The notes under the pieces: generated by a model | What the model was told of the DNA's origin: nothing | The model's input: the letters and a program-made list of their open reading frames with translations, nothing else | Databases searched by the model: none | Part shown: positions 10,640 through 21,044 of the stretch, piece after piece | Numbering within the stretch: position 1 is the stretch's first letter | Layout: each line of letters opens with the position of its first letter | Program-made: the position numbers and the translations under genes | From: Semisulcospira habei | Lineage: Eukaryota; Mollusca; Gastropoda; Semisulcospiridae | Direction: 5' to 3' | Assembly (NCBI GenBank): GCA_036245525.1 | Contig: BTPG01000001.1 | Location: forward strand, 182,325,250-182,389,249 | Length of the DNA stretch: 64,000 nt

Positions 10640-12174
10640 GTGCGTCGGCTGGAGACCCGCCGACAGTTGCACTTTCCCTTGTTGGGCTCGGTGGCGGGCG
10701 GGGACCCCCGGGGGATGAATATCTCTACTAATATAATATGGATAAAACCAAAACTAGCACAGAAACGGCGCATAGACACCGACATTGCACATGACAGTGA
10801 TTCAGACTGTGAGGAAGCGACGCCTCAGGCGTCGGCCGTATGGCCTCGCTTCCTCATTGTCCATAGCAAGGTGAAGGAGAAACCAGTTACCAAGCTGCAT
10901 CCTTTTCTGGTGGGGGAGACCCTCAGGAGCCGTGTTGGCAGGCCTGACGCCCAGCGCCTCAGGTCTGGTGACTTGCTGGTGGAGTGCCGTACTCGGGCAC
11001 ACTCCAGCGGGCTACTGGGGCTCTCTTCCATCGGAGACACTCCTGTGGAAGTCACACCCCACAAAACTATGAATTCGTCCGGTCAAGAGGCGTAATCAAA
11101 GATCAAGCTTTGGCAGAACTGTCAGAAGATGAACTTGTAAGGAACCTTAAGTCTCAGGGGGTGACTTGCGTCAGGCGCTTCGCTTCCAAGCGAGGTGGTG
11201 GGGAGATCCGTCTCCCTACCATCATCCTGACGTTTGGCACCCCCACCCCTCCTACTACCATCTGGGGAGGTTACTACTCCCTGAGAGTGAAAAAGTACGT
11301 CCCTCTTCCCCTCCGGTGCTTTAAGTGCCAAAAGTATGGCCATGGGCAGAAGACATGCCGTCAGGCAGAGGCTTCATGCGCCCGTTGCACTAGGCCCGGA
11401 CACTCTGCTGAGTCCTGCACAGCCACCCCCCTGTGTGTGAATTGCCAGGGGGCGCATATGGCTTCGGATAAGAAATGCCCTCGTTGGATATCCGAGTGCA
11501 AGATTCAGCAGGTGCGTGTGGAGAAGGGGCTGTCCTTTCTGGATGCCAAAAAACTGGTTGAAGGCCCTGGTGCAGCTGCGGCTGCCCCAACCTCTAACAC
11601 CTCAGTGTATACTTTTAGTGCAGCGGTGGCAGGCAAGCGCCCCACCAAAGACTTTTCATGTCAGACCCCAACTTCTTGGTTGGGGGCATAGCCTCGGCTC
11701 ATCTCGCCCCTGGAGAGTAACCCTCCTCCGGTGGTGACAAGGAGCCAGGGAACGCAGAAGGCGGACACTGCCGGTCCGGTTGTGCCGCCTTCTGTTGCCC
11801 CTAAGCCACAGCCCCCACCCAAACCTGTTAGTCAGTCAACTCCAAAGGCTTCTGGCTCTGGTCAGCCTTCTAAGGCCGCTAACTCTAGCGGCAGGAACGC
11901 TGCCCAGGACCAGAAGTCTAAGAAATCTATGGGACCGCTGTGCGCACGGGCCCAGAAGGGGAACACAGATGTGCCCCTTCAAAACAAATATGCTGCACTG
12001 GAGGAGCGGATGGAGGGAGTGGAAGTTGTTGTTGCTGATGCTGCGGCAGCTCCACCCCCTTCCTCTCCGAAGAACCAGAGGAGGCCCGGGAGCCGGCCCC
12101 CCTCTGTTTCTTCAACTCCTTCCAAGGTAAAGGAAAAAGGGGGGAAAAACTCCTTACCCCCAGATCAGACTTAA
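10640..12174 (+). pseudogene. ORF1 (gag-like) of LINE copy 1
   Basis: The nucleic-acid-binding ORF1 protein is spread over two phases. The first (to 11095) carries the N-terminal domain with WPRFLIVHSKVKEKPV and KLHPFLVGETLRSRVG. A small insertion near 11080 shifts the frame. The second runs from about 11085 to 11691 with three zinc knuckles: CFKCQKYGHGQKTC, CARCTRPGHSAESC and CVNCQGAHMASDKKC. A TAG at 11689-11691, where copies 3 and 4 have GAG, stops it. The same phase then continues to 12174 through a Pro/Ser/Lys-rich tail. By homology with copy 3 the real start lies near 10740. The protein would coat LINE RNA and chaperone it. This copy cannot make it whole. Confidence 0.85.
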
Positions 12175-12176
12175 TC

Positions 12177-12632
12177 ATGGACTCTTTGCTTCAGTGGAAT
12201 TGTCGTGGTTTTCGAGCTAACTTTGAGGAATTACGTCTTTTAGTCAAGTTCTATAACCCCTCAGTCATATCTCTTCAGGAGACTTACCTGAAGACTTCTG
12301 ACCCTGTGTCTTTTAATGGTTTTAATGTTATACATAAAGGCTCTGATTCGGAGAGGCGCTCGGGTGGAGCGGCTCTTCTCATTAGTAGCCAAATTTTATG
12401 TAGCCCCGTTAGCATCGACACCTGTCTTCAGGCTGTCGCTGCTCGGGTTACCTTAAAAAAGACCATAACCATATGCAGTATTTACCTGCCACCATCACTG
12501 CGGGTCTGTAGCAATGATATTTTTCACTTAGTTAGTAGATCAACTGCCCCCTCCCTTTATTCTCATGGGGGATTTTAACGGTCATGCTCACCTTTGGGGT
12601 AGTGACCACTAAAGTATAATGGCAGAGGTCAG
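12177..12632 (+). pseudogene. ORF2 endonuclease segment of LINE copy 1
   Basis: ORF2 starts at ATG 12177, two bases after the ORF1 stop. It opens with LLQWNCRG and then ISLQETYL, the first conserved Asn and Glu of an apurinic-type endonuclease. Compared with copy 3, four extra bases near 12530 and about five near 12610 shift and then restore the phase. Between them a TAA at 12576-12578 ends the frame, and the MGDFNGH motif is out of phase. The endonuclease of this copy is therefore broken although the downstream frame is intact. Confidence 0.85.
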
Positions 12633-15600
12633 ATGTTAGAAGATGTTTTTTCTCAACTTAACCTATGTGTCTTTAACGATGGCTCACCTACATACTCTAA
12701 CTCAGGTTCCGGATCTAGTTCTGTTCTAGACCTCACTGTGTGTGATCCTTCTCTCATGCTGGACTTTGACTGGAAGGTTCACGATGACCTGTGTGGTAGT
12801 GACCACTTCCCAGTAGTCCTGTCATCGGTCAGCTGTGAGGAGGATTCGCCGGTGGGGCGCTGGAATCTCCAGAAAGCTAACTGGTCTCTGTTTGCCTCTC
12901 TCTGTCAGTCTCGTCTTACAGAGGAGGTGGTCATGTCAGCTGAAGAACCTGTTTCTTGTTTTACTTCTATTTTGTTGGAGGTTGCAGGTGAAACCATCCC
13001 TAGAACTTCCACATCACTCCCTCGGAAGCCGAGAGTACCATGGTTCAATGAAGAGTGCCGCAAGGCCCAAACAATGCGCAAATCTGCTCAGCGACGTGCA
13101 TTTCGTAATCTATCGCAAGCAAATATTTTAACCTTTAAAAGACAGCGGGCGAAAGCCCGTTATATTTTTAAACGTGAACGCCGTGCTTCCTGGAGACGCT
13201 TCGTCTCATCTTTATCTTCTAGGACTCCGTCCCAAAAAGTCTGGAAGGCTGTTCGAAGAATTAGGGGCAGGGGTGGCTCGGCTTCTGTCGGCCATCTTAG
13301 AGATGGTGCCAGTTTGGTCACAGATAAAAAGGCTGTGGCCAATTTGCTTGCCTCCACCATTGCCCATAATTCTTCAACAGAGCATTATTCACCTTTCTTC
13401 CAGAGAGAGAAGGAGAAGCGAGAATCTTGTGCTTGTGATTTTATATCGGATAACTTGGAAGACTATAATGCCCCTTTTACGTTTTCAGAATTGCAGCAAG
13501 CCATGCAGAAATGTACTGACTCTGCTGCTGGATTAGATACCATCCATTATCAGCTCATAACACATCTGCCTGAGGATTCACTCCTTGTACTTCTCAAGGC
13601 CTTTAACCATATCTGGATAACCGGTCATTTTCCGCCATCTTGGCGCCAGGCTGTGGTTGTGCCAATTCCCAAGCCGGGTAAGGATCCTTCCGACCCGGGC
13701 AACTACCGGCCAATAGCTTTGACATCATGTTTATGTAAAACTATGGAACGCTTGGTCAACGCCCGACTGGTGTGGCATCTTGAGTCACAGGGTCTCATCA
13801 CAGACCTCCAGTGCGGTTTCCGGCGCTTCCGTAGTACAACTGACCATCTAGTCCGCTTTGAGTCTTTTATCCGAGATGCTTTTGTCAACAAGCAGCATGT
13901 CTATGCAATTTTCTTTGATCTTGAAAAGGCATATGACACTACCTGGAAGCATGGTATAATGTCTGATTTGTCGGACATGGGTTTTAAAGGGCATCTGCCC
14001 GTTTTTATTCACAATTTTTTGTCCAACAGGTCGTTCCATGTCCGTGTGGGCTCCACCCTCTCCGACTCCTTTGAACAGGAGATGGGTGTCCCGCAGGGCA
14101 GTATTCTATCTCCTGTTTTATTTAGCATTAAAATAAATAACATTGTAAAGGCCGTCAAGGATGATTCTGAATGCTCTTTGTTTGTGGACGACTTTGCTTT
14201 GTGTGCACGAGGTCGAGGACTTGCGTCCCTTGAGAGGCGCTTGCAGCTGTGCGTTGATCGCATCCAGGGGTGGGTGTCTCTCAATGGATTCAGATTCTCG
14301 CCCTCCAAGACAGTCTGTGTGCATTTTACTAACCAGACGAAATTTTTTCCAGAACCTAACCTGAGCATTGCTGGAGTGCCAATTAAGGTGGCTGAAGAGG
14401 CTAAGTTTTTGGGGGTCATCTTTGACAAAAGATTGACCTTCTGCAACCATGTTAACTACCTTAGAACCTCTTGTCAGAAGGCCCTCGACATTCTTCGTGT
14501 CGTTGGTCGTACTGACTGGGGTGCAGACCGCATCGTCTTACTTCGACTGTACCGGGCCCTTGTTCGGTCCAAACTGGATTACGGCTCTGTGGTATATGGC
14601 TCGGCTTCCAAGTCTGTTCTGCAGCGTCTGAACACAATTCACCATCAAGGTCTGCGCATATGTCTGGGAGCCTTCAGGACATCTCCAGTTCCTAGTCTGT
14701 ATGCAGAGGCAGGGGAGCCTTCTCTCAGGCTCCGCCGCATCCGCCTCATGCTCAGCTACGTTCTGAAGCTGAAGGCCCATCCAGAAAATCCTGCCTATGA
14801 TTGTGTTTTTAACCCGTCGTTTGCAGAGATTTACGATGCCCATCCGGGAGCTGTCCGTCCACTTTCCTTCCGTGTCCGACCTCATCTGCAGGCGGCCGGA
14901 GTGGACCTGGACAAAGTTTCGGAATCTCTGCAACACGTCACTCCACCCTGGCTACTACCAGTTCCTGACATCTTGCTGGACTTGACTGCCCACAAGAAGG
15001 ATTGTACTCCACCAGCCATATACCAACAGAGCCTCAATGAACTCCTTTCAATTTTTCCTGGCTATTGTCGTCTTTATACGGATGGGTCCAAGTCTGAGGA
15101 TGGAAGAGTGGCTGCGGCTGCAGTGTCCTCTCGCCATCCTAGACGCCCATTTAAGCTCCGTCTCCCTGACCATTCCTCTGTATTTAGTGCAGAACTGCAG
15201 GCCATTCTGCTAGCACTCAAGCATGCCTATCAGTCTCGGGAAAGGAACTTCCTGATTCTGTCTGACTCTCTTTCTGCCCTGCAGGCCCTTCAGGGCGCGG
15301 GAACAGACCATCCACTGCTGGTGCAGATTAGAGAGCTCTACGCGGACTTGATGAAGGAATATTATGACATCATTTTTATTTGGGTCCCAGGTCATGTGGG
15401 CATCGAAGGCAACAGAATCGCAGATTCTGCTGCCAACAGTGCCCGCAGTGACCCTGTCCCTGACACACAGACTGTCTATAGTGATTTTAAACCTGTTATT
15501 AGTGCGTACATAGCCCGCGAGTGGCAGTCCGAGTGGGACAAAGAGGAAGGGAACAAGCTTCATGAAGCTCTTCCTAAGTTGTCTGACAGTCTACCTTTCC

Positions 15601-15872
15601 GCTGCGGCAGCCGCCGTGAGGAGACTGTCCTTGCTCGGCTCCACATCGGGCACACATGTTACGCACTCTTACTTAAACAGGATGAGCGTCCATGGTGTTT
15701 TGCCTGTGATGAGCAGTTTTCTGTTCGACACTTTTTGCTGTATTGTGCTGACCTAATTGACACCAGATATAAACACTTCACAGCAGACTCCTTGAAGGTT
15801 TTGTTCCGGGATGTTCCCCCGGACAAAATCTTCAATTTTTTGAGAGAATGCAATATTTTTAACAAGATCTGA
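12633..15872 (+). CDS. ORF2 polyprotein of LINE copy 1: endonuclease end, RT, RNase H
   Basis: A 1079-codon open frame in the same phase as 12177. It begins with the end of the endonuclease (GSDHFPVV, the Ser-Asp-His motif). The reverse transcriptase follows: NYRPIALTS near 13700, FFDLEKAYDTTW (motif A) at 13911-13946, GVPQGSILSP near 14085 and FVDDF (motif C, a variant of YADD) at 14181-14195. RNase H follows with YTDGSKSEDG, ELQAILLALKHA, LSDSLSAL and WVPGHVGIEGNRIAD, giving the Asp-Glu-Asp-Asp active site. The C-terminus has CXXC...HFLLYC, a CCHC-like motif seen in such elements. The protein would nick the target and reverse transcribe LINE RNA in place. All RT and RNase H motifs look functional. 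Confidence 0.9.
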   Translation: MLEDVFSQLNLCVFNDGSPTYSNSGSGSSSVLDLTVCDPSLMLDFDWKVHDDLCGSDHFPVVLSSVSCEEDSPVGRWNLQKANWSLFASLCQSRLTEEVVMSAEEPVSCFTSILLEVAGETIPRTSTSLPRKPRVPWFNEECRKAQTMRKSAQRRAFRNLSQANILTFKRQRAKARYIFKRERRASWRRFVSSLSSRTPSQKVWKAVRRIRGRGGSASVGHLRDGASLVTDKKAVANLLASTIAHNSSTEHYSPFFQREKEKRESCACDFISDNLEDYNAPFTFSELQQAMQKCTDSAAGLDTIHYQLITHLPEDSLLVLLKAFNHIWITGHFPPSWRQAVVVPIPKPGKDPSDPGNYRPIALTSCLCKTMERLVNARLVWHLESQGLITDLQCGFRRFRSTTDHLVRFESFIRDAFVNKQHVYAIFFDLEKAYDTTWKHGIMSDLSDMGFKGHLPVFIHNFLSNRSFHVRVGSTLSDSFEQEMGVPQGSILSPVLFSIKINNIVKAVKDDSECSLFVDDFALCARGRGLASLERRLQLCVDRIQGWVSLNGFRFSPSKTVCVHFTNQTKFFPEPNLSIAGVPIKVAEEAKFLGVIFDKRLTFCNHVNYLRTSCQKALDILRVVGRTDWGADRIVLLRLYRALVRSKLDYGSVVYGSASKSVLQRLNTIHHQGLRICLGAFRTSPVPSLYAEAGEPSLRLRRIRLMLSYVLKLKAHPENPAYDCVFNPSFAEIYDAHPGAVRPLSFRVRPHLQAAGVDLDKVSESLQHVTPPWLLPVPDILLDLTAHKKDCTPPAIYQQSLNELLSIFPGYCRLYTDGSKSEDGRVAAAAVSSRHPRRPFKLRLPDHSSVFSAELQAILLALKHAYQSRERNFLILSDSLSALQALQGAGTDHPLLVQIRELYADLMKEYYDIIFIWVPGHVGIEGNRIADSAANSARSDPVPDTQTVYSDFKPVISAYIAREWQSEWDKEEGNKLHEALPKLSDSLPFRCGSRREETVLARLHIGHTCYALLLKQDERPWCFACDEQFSVRHFLLYCADLIDTRYKHFTADSLKVLFRDVPPDKIFNFLRECNIFNKI

Positions 15873-16093
15873 GCATTCATAGACTGTGAATTTTTTTTAT
15901 TTGCCCTTTTTGAGAGTCTGTAGACGTTTCTTTTCCAGACATGTGCGACATTTTAGCCTGAGATTTTTAATCTATATTTACATCTTGTCTTAAGACCTTG
16001 CTTTTAGTCTGGCTGACCAGATTTTTACCCATCCCGCCGTGAGATGGCCTTAGTCGCCTGCTCGGCGTTAAACCCAAATAACTAACTAAATAA
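15873..16093 (+). other. 3' UTR and TAAC tail of LINE copy 1
   Basis: The sequence after the ORF2 stop is shared with copies 2 and 3. It ends with a conserved block (GACCAGATTTTTACCC, GTGAGATGGCCTTAG, CTCGGCGTTAAACCC) and then short TAAC repeats. Such a conserved 3' block is probably the recognition site for the element's own reverse transcriptase. Confidence 0.8.
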
Positions 16094-16109
16094 CCAGAAC
16101 AATGCTGCC
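16094..16109. repeat. Target site duplication, right copy (LINE copy 1)
   Basis: Exact repeat of 10051-10066. It is followed directly by the continuation of the interrupted L2/CR1-like frame. Confidence 0.9.
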
Positions 16110-16640
16110 CGCCTCGTCCTCAGAAAGAAAAAATCCAACCACATCACTCCTCTGCTCAAACTCCATCCCCCAACGCACCCAATACAGGATTCTGTCTCTC
16201 TGCTACAAATCCCTGAACAACTGCGCTCCTGCCTATCTCTCCAACTTACTTCACCCCTACACTCCTCCCCGCTCCCTGCGACCCTCTCTGCCTCCACATC
16301 CCCTGCACCAAACTCAGCACTTTCGGCCCCCGCTCCTTCTCTGTATATGGTCCATCCGCCTGGAACACTCTCCCACTCTCTCTCCATCAGAAACACTCTG
16401 ACTCTCTCTCCTCCTTCCAGTCCACCCTCAAAACTCACCTCTTTCAACAGTTCTATCATCACACTCCACACCCCAAGTTGACTGTCGTAATGTATTTCAC
16501 TTTTTGTGGTACGCGGGCCGTTGTCTAAGCGTGCGCATGCGTGCGTGAGTTGTGAGTGCGCGCTTAGAGTTATAATTATTATAAGATAAGCGCATTATAA
16601 ATACCGTAATTATTATAAATACCGTAATTATTTACAAACA
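16094..16640 (+). pseudogene. C-terminus and 3' UTR of the split L2/CR1-like LINE
   Basis: The sequence resumes the thumb and C-terminal region (QRTQYRILSLCYKSLN, then APAYLSNLLHPYTPPRSLR), typical of CR1/L2 ORF2 ends. After the stop the 3' UTR has CGTGCGCATGCGTGCGTGAG, GCGCGCTTAGAG and the terminal AAGCGCATTATAAATACC. Several frameshifts are present. Confidence 0.8.
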
Positions 16641-16699
16641 GCATTCTGAACTCATTTTTCTGAGCCCTCCCTTGAATGGGAATCCTAGACTCTGTTGTA

Positions 16700-17200
16700 A
16701 TATTTTGAGTCCTGGGACTTTGCCATTTTTGGGGTGGCTGTCTTTTATAGTGGCAGTATTTTTTCCGAGGCTTCCCTTTACAAATGGCGTATCTCTGCCG
16801 TTTTTTTCCGAGGCTTCCCTTTACAGAGGGCGTGTCAGACTCTTTCGTTTTCCCGAGGCTTCCCTTTACAAAGGGTGTGTTGGACTGTGTCGTTTTCTTA
16901 GAGTTTTCTCTTCCACCAGCACTGAGAACTCTGCCATTTTGGGGGGAGCTTCGGGACTTTGTCATTTTTTGGGTGGCTCTCCTTTATAGCGAGCGCCTCG
17001 GACTCTGCCATTTTTCCAAAACTTCCCTTTACAAAGGGCGTTTTGGACTCAGTCATTTTTGGAGAGGCTGTCTTTCACCAAAGGCTCTCTCCGACTTAAT
17101 GAAAAGAAAAGGGGAGACTCCGACTTAGTTATTTTTGTAGATTTTCCTTTACAAAAGGGCACTTCAGACTTTGTCATTCTTTTTAGAGACACGACTTAGA
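16700..17200. repeat. Degenerate tandem array of 40-60 bp units
   Basis: At least eight units share GACTNTGTCATTTTT followed by GAGGCTTCCCTTTACAAAGG. Clear starts are near 16769, 16809, 16854, 17020 and 17145. Each unit contains the small inverted repeat CCCTTTACAAAGGG, so the transcript of either strand would form a string of hairpins. It directly follows the L2-like 3' end. No coding sense is apparent. Confidence 0.75.
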
Positions 17201-17404
17201 CATTAGGAGCGTGCTGCTGTAGGAACACCTGATTACAATGTGACCAGCAGAGAATATATTTTTTACAGCCTCATGCCAGGATATTTGTTCTTATTGTTGT
17301 CGCTTTACCATTATTAGCCTGTACTGCAATATATAGTCTATGCGAAATGTGATCTTCATTTTATTGTAGTTAGTATTGAGTGCGAGTGATTGTGCTTGTG
17401 ATGA

Positions 17405-17500
17405 TGATGACAGAACTTTATTGCCATATGTAACAATACATTAGGAAATCGTTGCGGTGCTGCGCAACATAAAAGGATGAACATTAAACACATCAAAATA
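17405..17500 (-). mobile_element. LINE 3'-end fragment (minus strand)
   Basis: GATGATGATGACAG then ACTTTATTGCCATATG, with a close relative at 18462-18545. On the minus strand this reads CAATAAAGT followed by short tandem repeats, which is how Rex1/CR1-type LINEs end. No coding part is attached. Confidence 0.5.
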
Positions 17501-17515
17501 TAATTAAGCTACTAA

Positions 17516-17518
<3 letters not shown>

Positions 17519-17588
<70 letters not shown>
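17519..17588. repeat. (AC)35 microsatellite
   Basis: Seventy bases of uninterrupted AC dinucleotide. Confidence 0.98.
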
Positions 17589-17590
<2 letters not shown>

Positions 17591-18058
17591 TATGCCTTAG
17601 TAACTATTGTGGTCTAAGCATAAAGACAATAAACACGATTTCACAGTAACACAAATTACATAGGACATATCGTAGTATAAAACTAAACACGTCACTAGCA
17701 TCATAGACATAGCATCACAGCATTGTGTTTGTGAAGGCGTCCTGACACGAAGCAAACATTCACATACACATTCACCTGTTACACAAACACAGCACGCGGC
17801 CAGTGGCACTACAGAATTTTGTGTCTCAAGCTGGTTTACCGACACTAGCATTTGGTGTTAAAGGCTGGGCAAAGCAACGCTACAATTTTACTGTTACACG
17901 TACGAAATATTATTGCCCCCACCATCAAATTGTAATTCCAGACTGCAGAAAATACGTCAGCTGAATTTGTCAAGTTTCACTTCTAGTAGTATACATAAGT
18001 GGTAAATTAACCCTTATGATTCGGAATACACCAGTGCATGAAATAAGTTTGACTAAAA

Positions 18059-18130
18059 TAGTTCAAGGGTAGTGCCAGAATAGCTTGGCGCCTCTAGGCG
18101 CCAAGCTATTCTGGCACTACCCTTGAACTA
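18059..18130. repeat. Perfect 34 bp inverted repeat with 4-base loop
   Basis: Bases 18059-18092 are the exact reverse complement of 18097-18130, separated by TCTA. The tip is GGCGCC-TCTA-GGCGCC. It belongs to no other repeat in the window. Confidence 0.97.
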
Positions 18131-18892
18131 AAGCCTGTGGTCTATATCCTTATCTGTAAGTACTATAAAGTAGCTTGCATATGGCAGTGTACAAATTCGA
18201 AGCTTTTAGCCTCAGTATGATATGGGTTAAAGAATTACGAGGAGCAACTGAGCACAGTAAAGGTTGCAGTCTGCATTATAAAATCAAAGATCTGCAATAC
18301 CAGTCTGAATTGTTCTTGTGCTCAGAAACATGACACCAATTGGACTTTTAAAATTGTTTGTATGGACAAATAATGGGTAGTTCATTAAAAGCCTATTTGC
18401 TTCTGTTGACAGATTACCGCCAACTGTTAACCGTGTGTAAATGTGCATTTTTACTCCTTTAGATAAGATAAGATAAGATAAACTTTATTGCCAGATGCAT
18501 AAACATTAGGAATTTTTTGCAGTGTAACTGACGAGCGTCCTTAATAAGATCAACGCATAAAACATACATACATACATCAGTATCAAGCAAACTCAAAAAT
18601 ACCAAACCACATGTATAGCAGTTATTGTGCTAAGTATGCACACACATCTAAGTAAGTAAAATAAAATAAATCTATAGCATAATAACCATATTATGACAAC
18701 AAAAACCGCCAGGTGAGCCGCCGCGCAATGAGAACAGATTAACTAAATTCATATTATATGTATTTGTAAAGTGACTATATCTTGTTTAAGAAGAGGTTTA
18801 ATAGAACATAAAAGACCTATAAACAACTAAGATGGGCTGTAGGTAATTCTAACTTAGGGACTTTGAGTCAATCTGCTGAGTTGTATCATACC

Positions 18893-19149
18893 ACTTTGGT
18901 ATCAGCTTCAGCCCACTTAATCAAATTTCAAATACAAACGATTTTGAATTTCCAAAATCTTCAGTAGCTCGCTTGAGCTTGCCCTTAGCACCACGTGAAT
19001 GTTCTGTGTTTATGTACAGTGTGTGAGTGAATGCGCGTGATTCACGTGAGCGTGCTTGTTGGGTCAGTTCGCGGCGGCGCTTTGAGCCGATTTTCAATTG
19101 GGATAAAGCGCCTATTTAATGCGCTTATTATTATTATTATTATTATTAT
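18893..19149 (+). mobile_element. SINE-like repeat B, copy 1
   Basis: About 255 bases running from GGTATCAGCTTCAGCCC through TCAGTAGCTCGCTTGAGC and GATTCACGTGAGCGTGC to GGATAAAGCGCC and a (TTA)n tail. Copies lie at 28193-28440 (minus) and 44248-44405 (plus, partial). No tRNA A or B box is visible. The 3' end resembles that of the L2-like LINE here, so that LINE may mobilise it. Confidence 0.75.
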
Positions 19150-19460
19150 ATCACAGCCACCATTACACAGGGCCTGAACAGCCAAGGGATAAAAGCTCTT
19201 CTGAAAACGAGTGGTTTTGGCATTAATGGATCTAAAGCGTGAGCCAGATGGCAAGGGCTCGAACAGGCTATGTGCAGGATGGTGCTCGTCATGTATGATA
19301 GAGCTCGCTCTCTTATTGGTTCGTGCGTGGTACAGAGATTCCAGCGAGAGGAGATCGCTTCCAACAATATGAGATGGTTTTGATCACCCTATTTAATTTC
19401 TTGCTGGCTTCGTCGGTTGCGCTGCCATACCACATTGTCATTGAGAAGGTAAGAACACTC

Positions 19461-20781
19461 TCAATGGCAGCGCAGTAAAACTGCACCATGGTCTGTGACT
19501 GACGCCAAAAGACTTAAACCGCCGAAGAAAAAACAGGCGCTGCTGGGCTTCTTTACTAGCTGTTCAATATTCTTCTCCCACTTCAGACCGTGCGAAATGA
19601 GAGTACCCAGGAACTTGAACGTTTCAACAATTTCAATGTCGTTTCCTTGGATGGTTAAGGGAAGGGGGTCAGGTTTATTTTTTATGAAATCAATTATCAT
19701 TTCCTTGGTTTTACCAACGTGCAAATCCAGGTTGTTGTCAGAGCACCAGCCTACTAACATGTCTACCTCATCCCGATATGCACTCTCGTCATTGTTATGT
19801 ACACAACCCTTGACTGTTGTATCATCACAAATTTCACTATGCGTGTGCTATCATAGTGGGCTACACAGTCGTGTGTAAAAAGAGAACACAACAATGGGGA
19901 TAAAACACATCCTTGGGGAGCACCCGTACTCAAGGTCAAAGACTGGGATACATGTCCATATTGACCAGGAGTAGGGAACTGACACAGCTGAACACAGTTC
20001 TAACCGCACGAACCGATCCTGACAATCTGGGGTCTGGTTAACAAGAAATCCAGAACCCAGTTACAGATGGACTGTGCAAAGCTAAGGTGCAGCAGCTTTT
20101 CATGCAGTTTGGACGGTATGATAGTGTTGAATGCGCTGTTGTAATCAACAAAAAGCAGCCTAACATATGCATTTGGCTTCTCCAGATGCTGCAGAATATA
20201 GTGCAGCCCTCGCGACACAGCGTCCTTTACTGATCGGTTCGCGCGGTAAACAAACTGATAAGGATCGAGGGAGGGGGGCATGACAGACTTGATGTGCTGC
20301 AGGATCAGCCGCTCAAACGTTTTCATTATGAGTATATGACGGAGGTCAATGCCACAGGCCTGTAGTTGTTAAAGGTACTGATGGTTGCCTTTTTTGGTAC
20401 GGGGATAATAACTGACTTTTTGAGACAGTGTGGAACCTTGCATGCCTGTAATGACCAGTTAAATATGACTGTGAGAACGCTCGAGAGCTGGTCCGCACAG
20501 TAACGCAAAAGGCCAGGAGAAATTTAATCAGGGTCTGCTGCCTTACGCACATTCAAACATCTAAGAAGCTGCCTCACATCCGTTTAACGCACCACAAGAA
20601 AATCATCATTGGTACTAAGCGGGGGTGGCACAGTAACGGGATGGTTATTTTTCCTGTCGAAACGACCGTAAAACACGTTCAGGTCGTTTGCCAGTGTGGT
20701 GCTGTGAGTGTCTGCGTGGTTTGATGCTTGTTTTAGGAGGCCATAAGCTGCTTTGGTAGGTGTCTGCGTACACATACTCAT
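19461..20781 (-). pseudogene. Rex1-like reverse transcriptase
   Basis: Read on the minus strand, broken frames give in order: a linker (20781-20584), then [23 protein letters not shown] (20508-20326), then MKTFERLILQHI, DPYQFVYRANRSVKDAV and LLFVDYNSAFNTIIP (motif A, 20326-20000). After a gap with stops comes LDLHVGKTKEMIIDF and FKFLGTLI (19760-19461), the region after the catalytic box. The YADD box region is degraded to a Cys-Asp-Asp-like form. At least three frameshifts or stops inactivate it. Confidence 0.8.
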
Positions 20782-20935
20782 CTTCGAGATGACCCCCTAT
20801 TTGCATTTGTGGCCAGTGATTGACATGACATATCATCTACACACCACTCACGGCTCAGTCACTGTGTTGACTTGGGTGGGTTAGTAGAGGACTAGGGGTG
20901 GCCGAGCATGGCAACATTTTACAGTCAGAGCCAAT

Positions 20936-21042
20936 GATGCGACTAGAAATTTTCTCAGATGGGTCAAATGTCCTGGGTTCACCAGCATGAATAGGACATA
21001 TGTCCACCGTATAGAAATTTTATGCTGACAAGCAAAAGAAAT
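20936..21042 (+). repeat. Dispersed repeat D, copy 1
   Basis: About 107 bases, including CAGATGGGTCAAATGTCC and TGAATAGGACATATGTCC, closely matched at 35115-35221 in the same orientation. The class is unknown. Confidence 0.75.
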
Positions 21043-21044
21043 GA

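Larger units (their letters stand above)
10064..16093 (+). mobile_element. I/Nimb-like LINE, copy 1, near full length
   Basis: About 6.03 kb: a 5' UTR with a hairpin, ORF1 with zinc knuckles, ORF2 with endonuclease, reverse transcriptase and RNase H, then a 3' UTR ending in AACCCAAATAACTAACTAAATAA. RNase H at the C-terminus and the short tandem tail fit the I group; assignment to Nimb is a guess. It is bounded by the duplication described above. Defects are one frameshift and one stop in ORF1 and two small insertions in ORF2. High identity to copy 3 (53783-60184) suggests recent activity. Confidence 0.9.
9015..16640 (+). mobile_element. L2/CR1-like LINE split by an I/Nimb-like LINE
   Basis: The 5'-truncated L2/CR1-like element runs from about 9015 to 10066 and resumes at 16094 after the inserted LINE. 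The last bases before the insertion (CCAGAACAATGCTGCC) are repeated at the resumption, so the two halves join cleanly. The 3' part ends near 16570-16640 with AAGCGCATTATAAATACC and AT-rich repeats. Another 3' copy of the same family lies at 44455-44950. The clade is inferred from RT motifs and the 3' end style. Confidence 0.8.
18460..20850 (-). mobile_element. Rex1-like LINE (minus strand), decayed
   Basis: The 3' end is at about 18462 on the plus coordinate: GATAA repeats then ACTTTATTGCCAGATG. Reverse transcriptase pieces run from 20781 down to 19461. A SINE-like repeat lies in the 3' UTR at 18893-19149. The 5' end is truncated around 20850 and the endonuclease is missing. RT motifs resemble the Rex1/Babar group, which is known from fish and invertebrates. 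Confidence 0.7.

Noticed and set aside
13160..15880. Many minus-strand frames of 60-145 codons across the LINE ORF2s
   Set aside because: They are shadows of the plus-strand RT and RNase H, and the same shadows recur at the homologous place in copies 2 and 3.
17519..17588. CRISPR-like or other array
   Set aside because: It is a plain dinucleotide repeat; no spacer-repeat structure occurs anywhere in the window.
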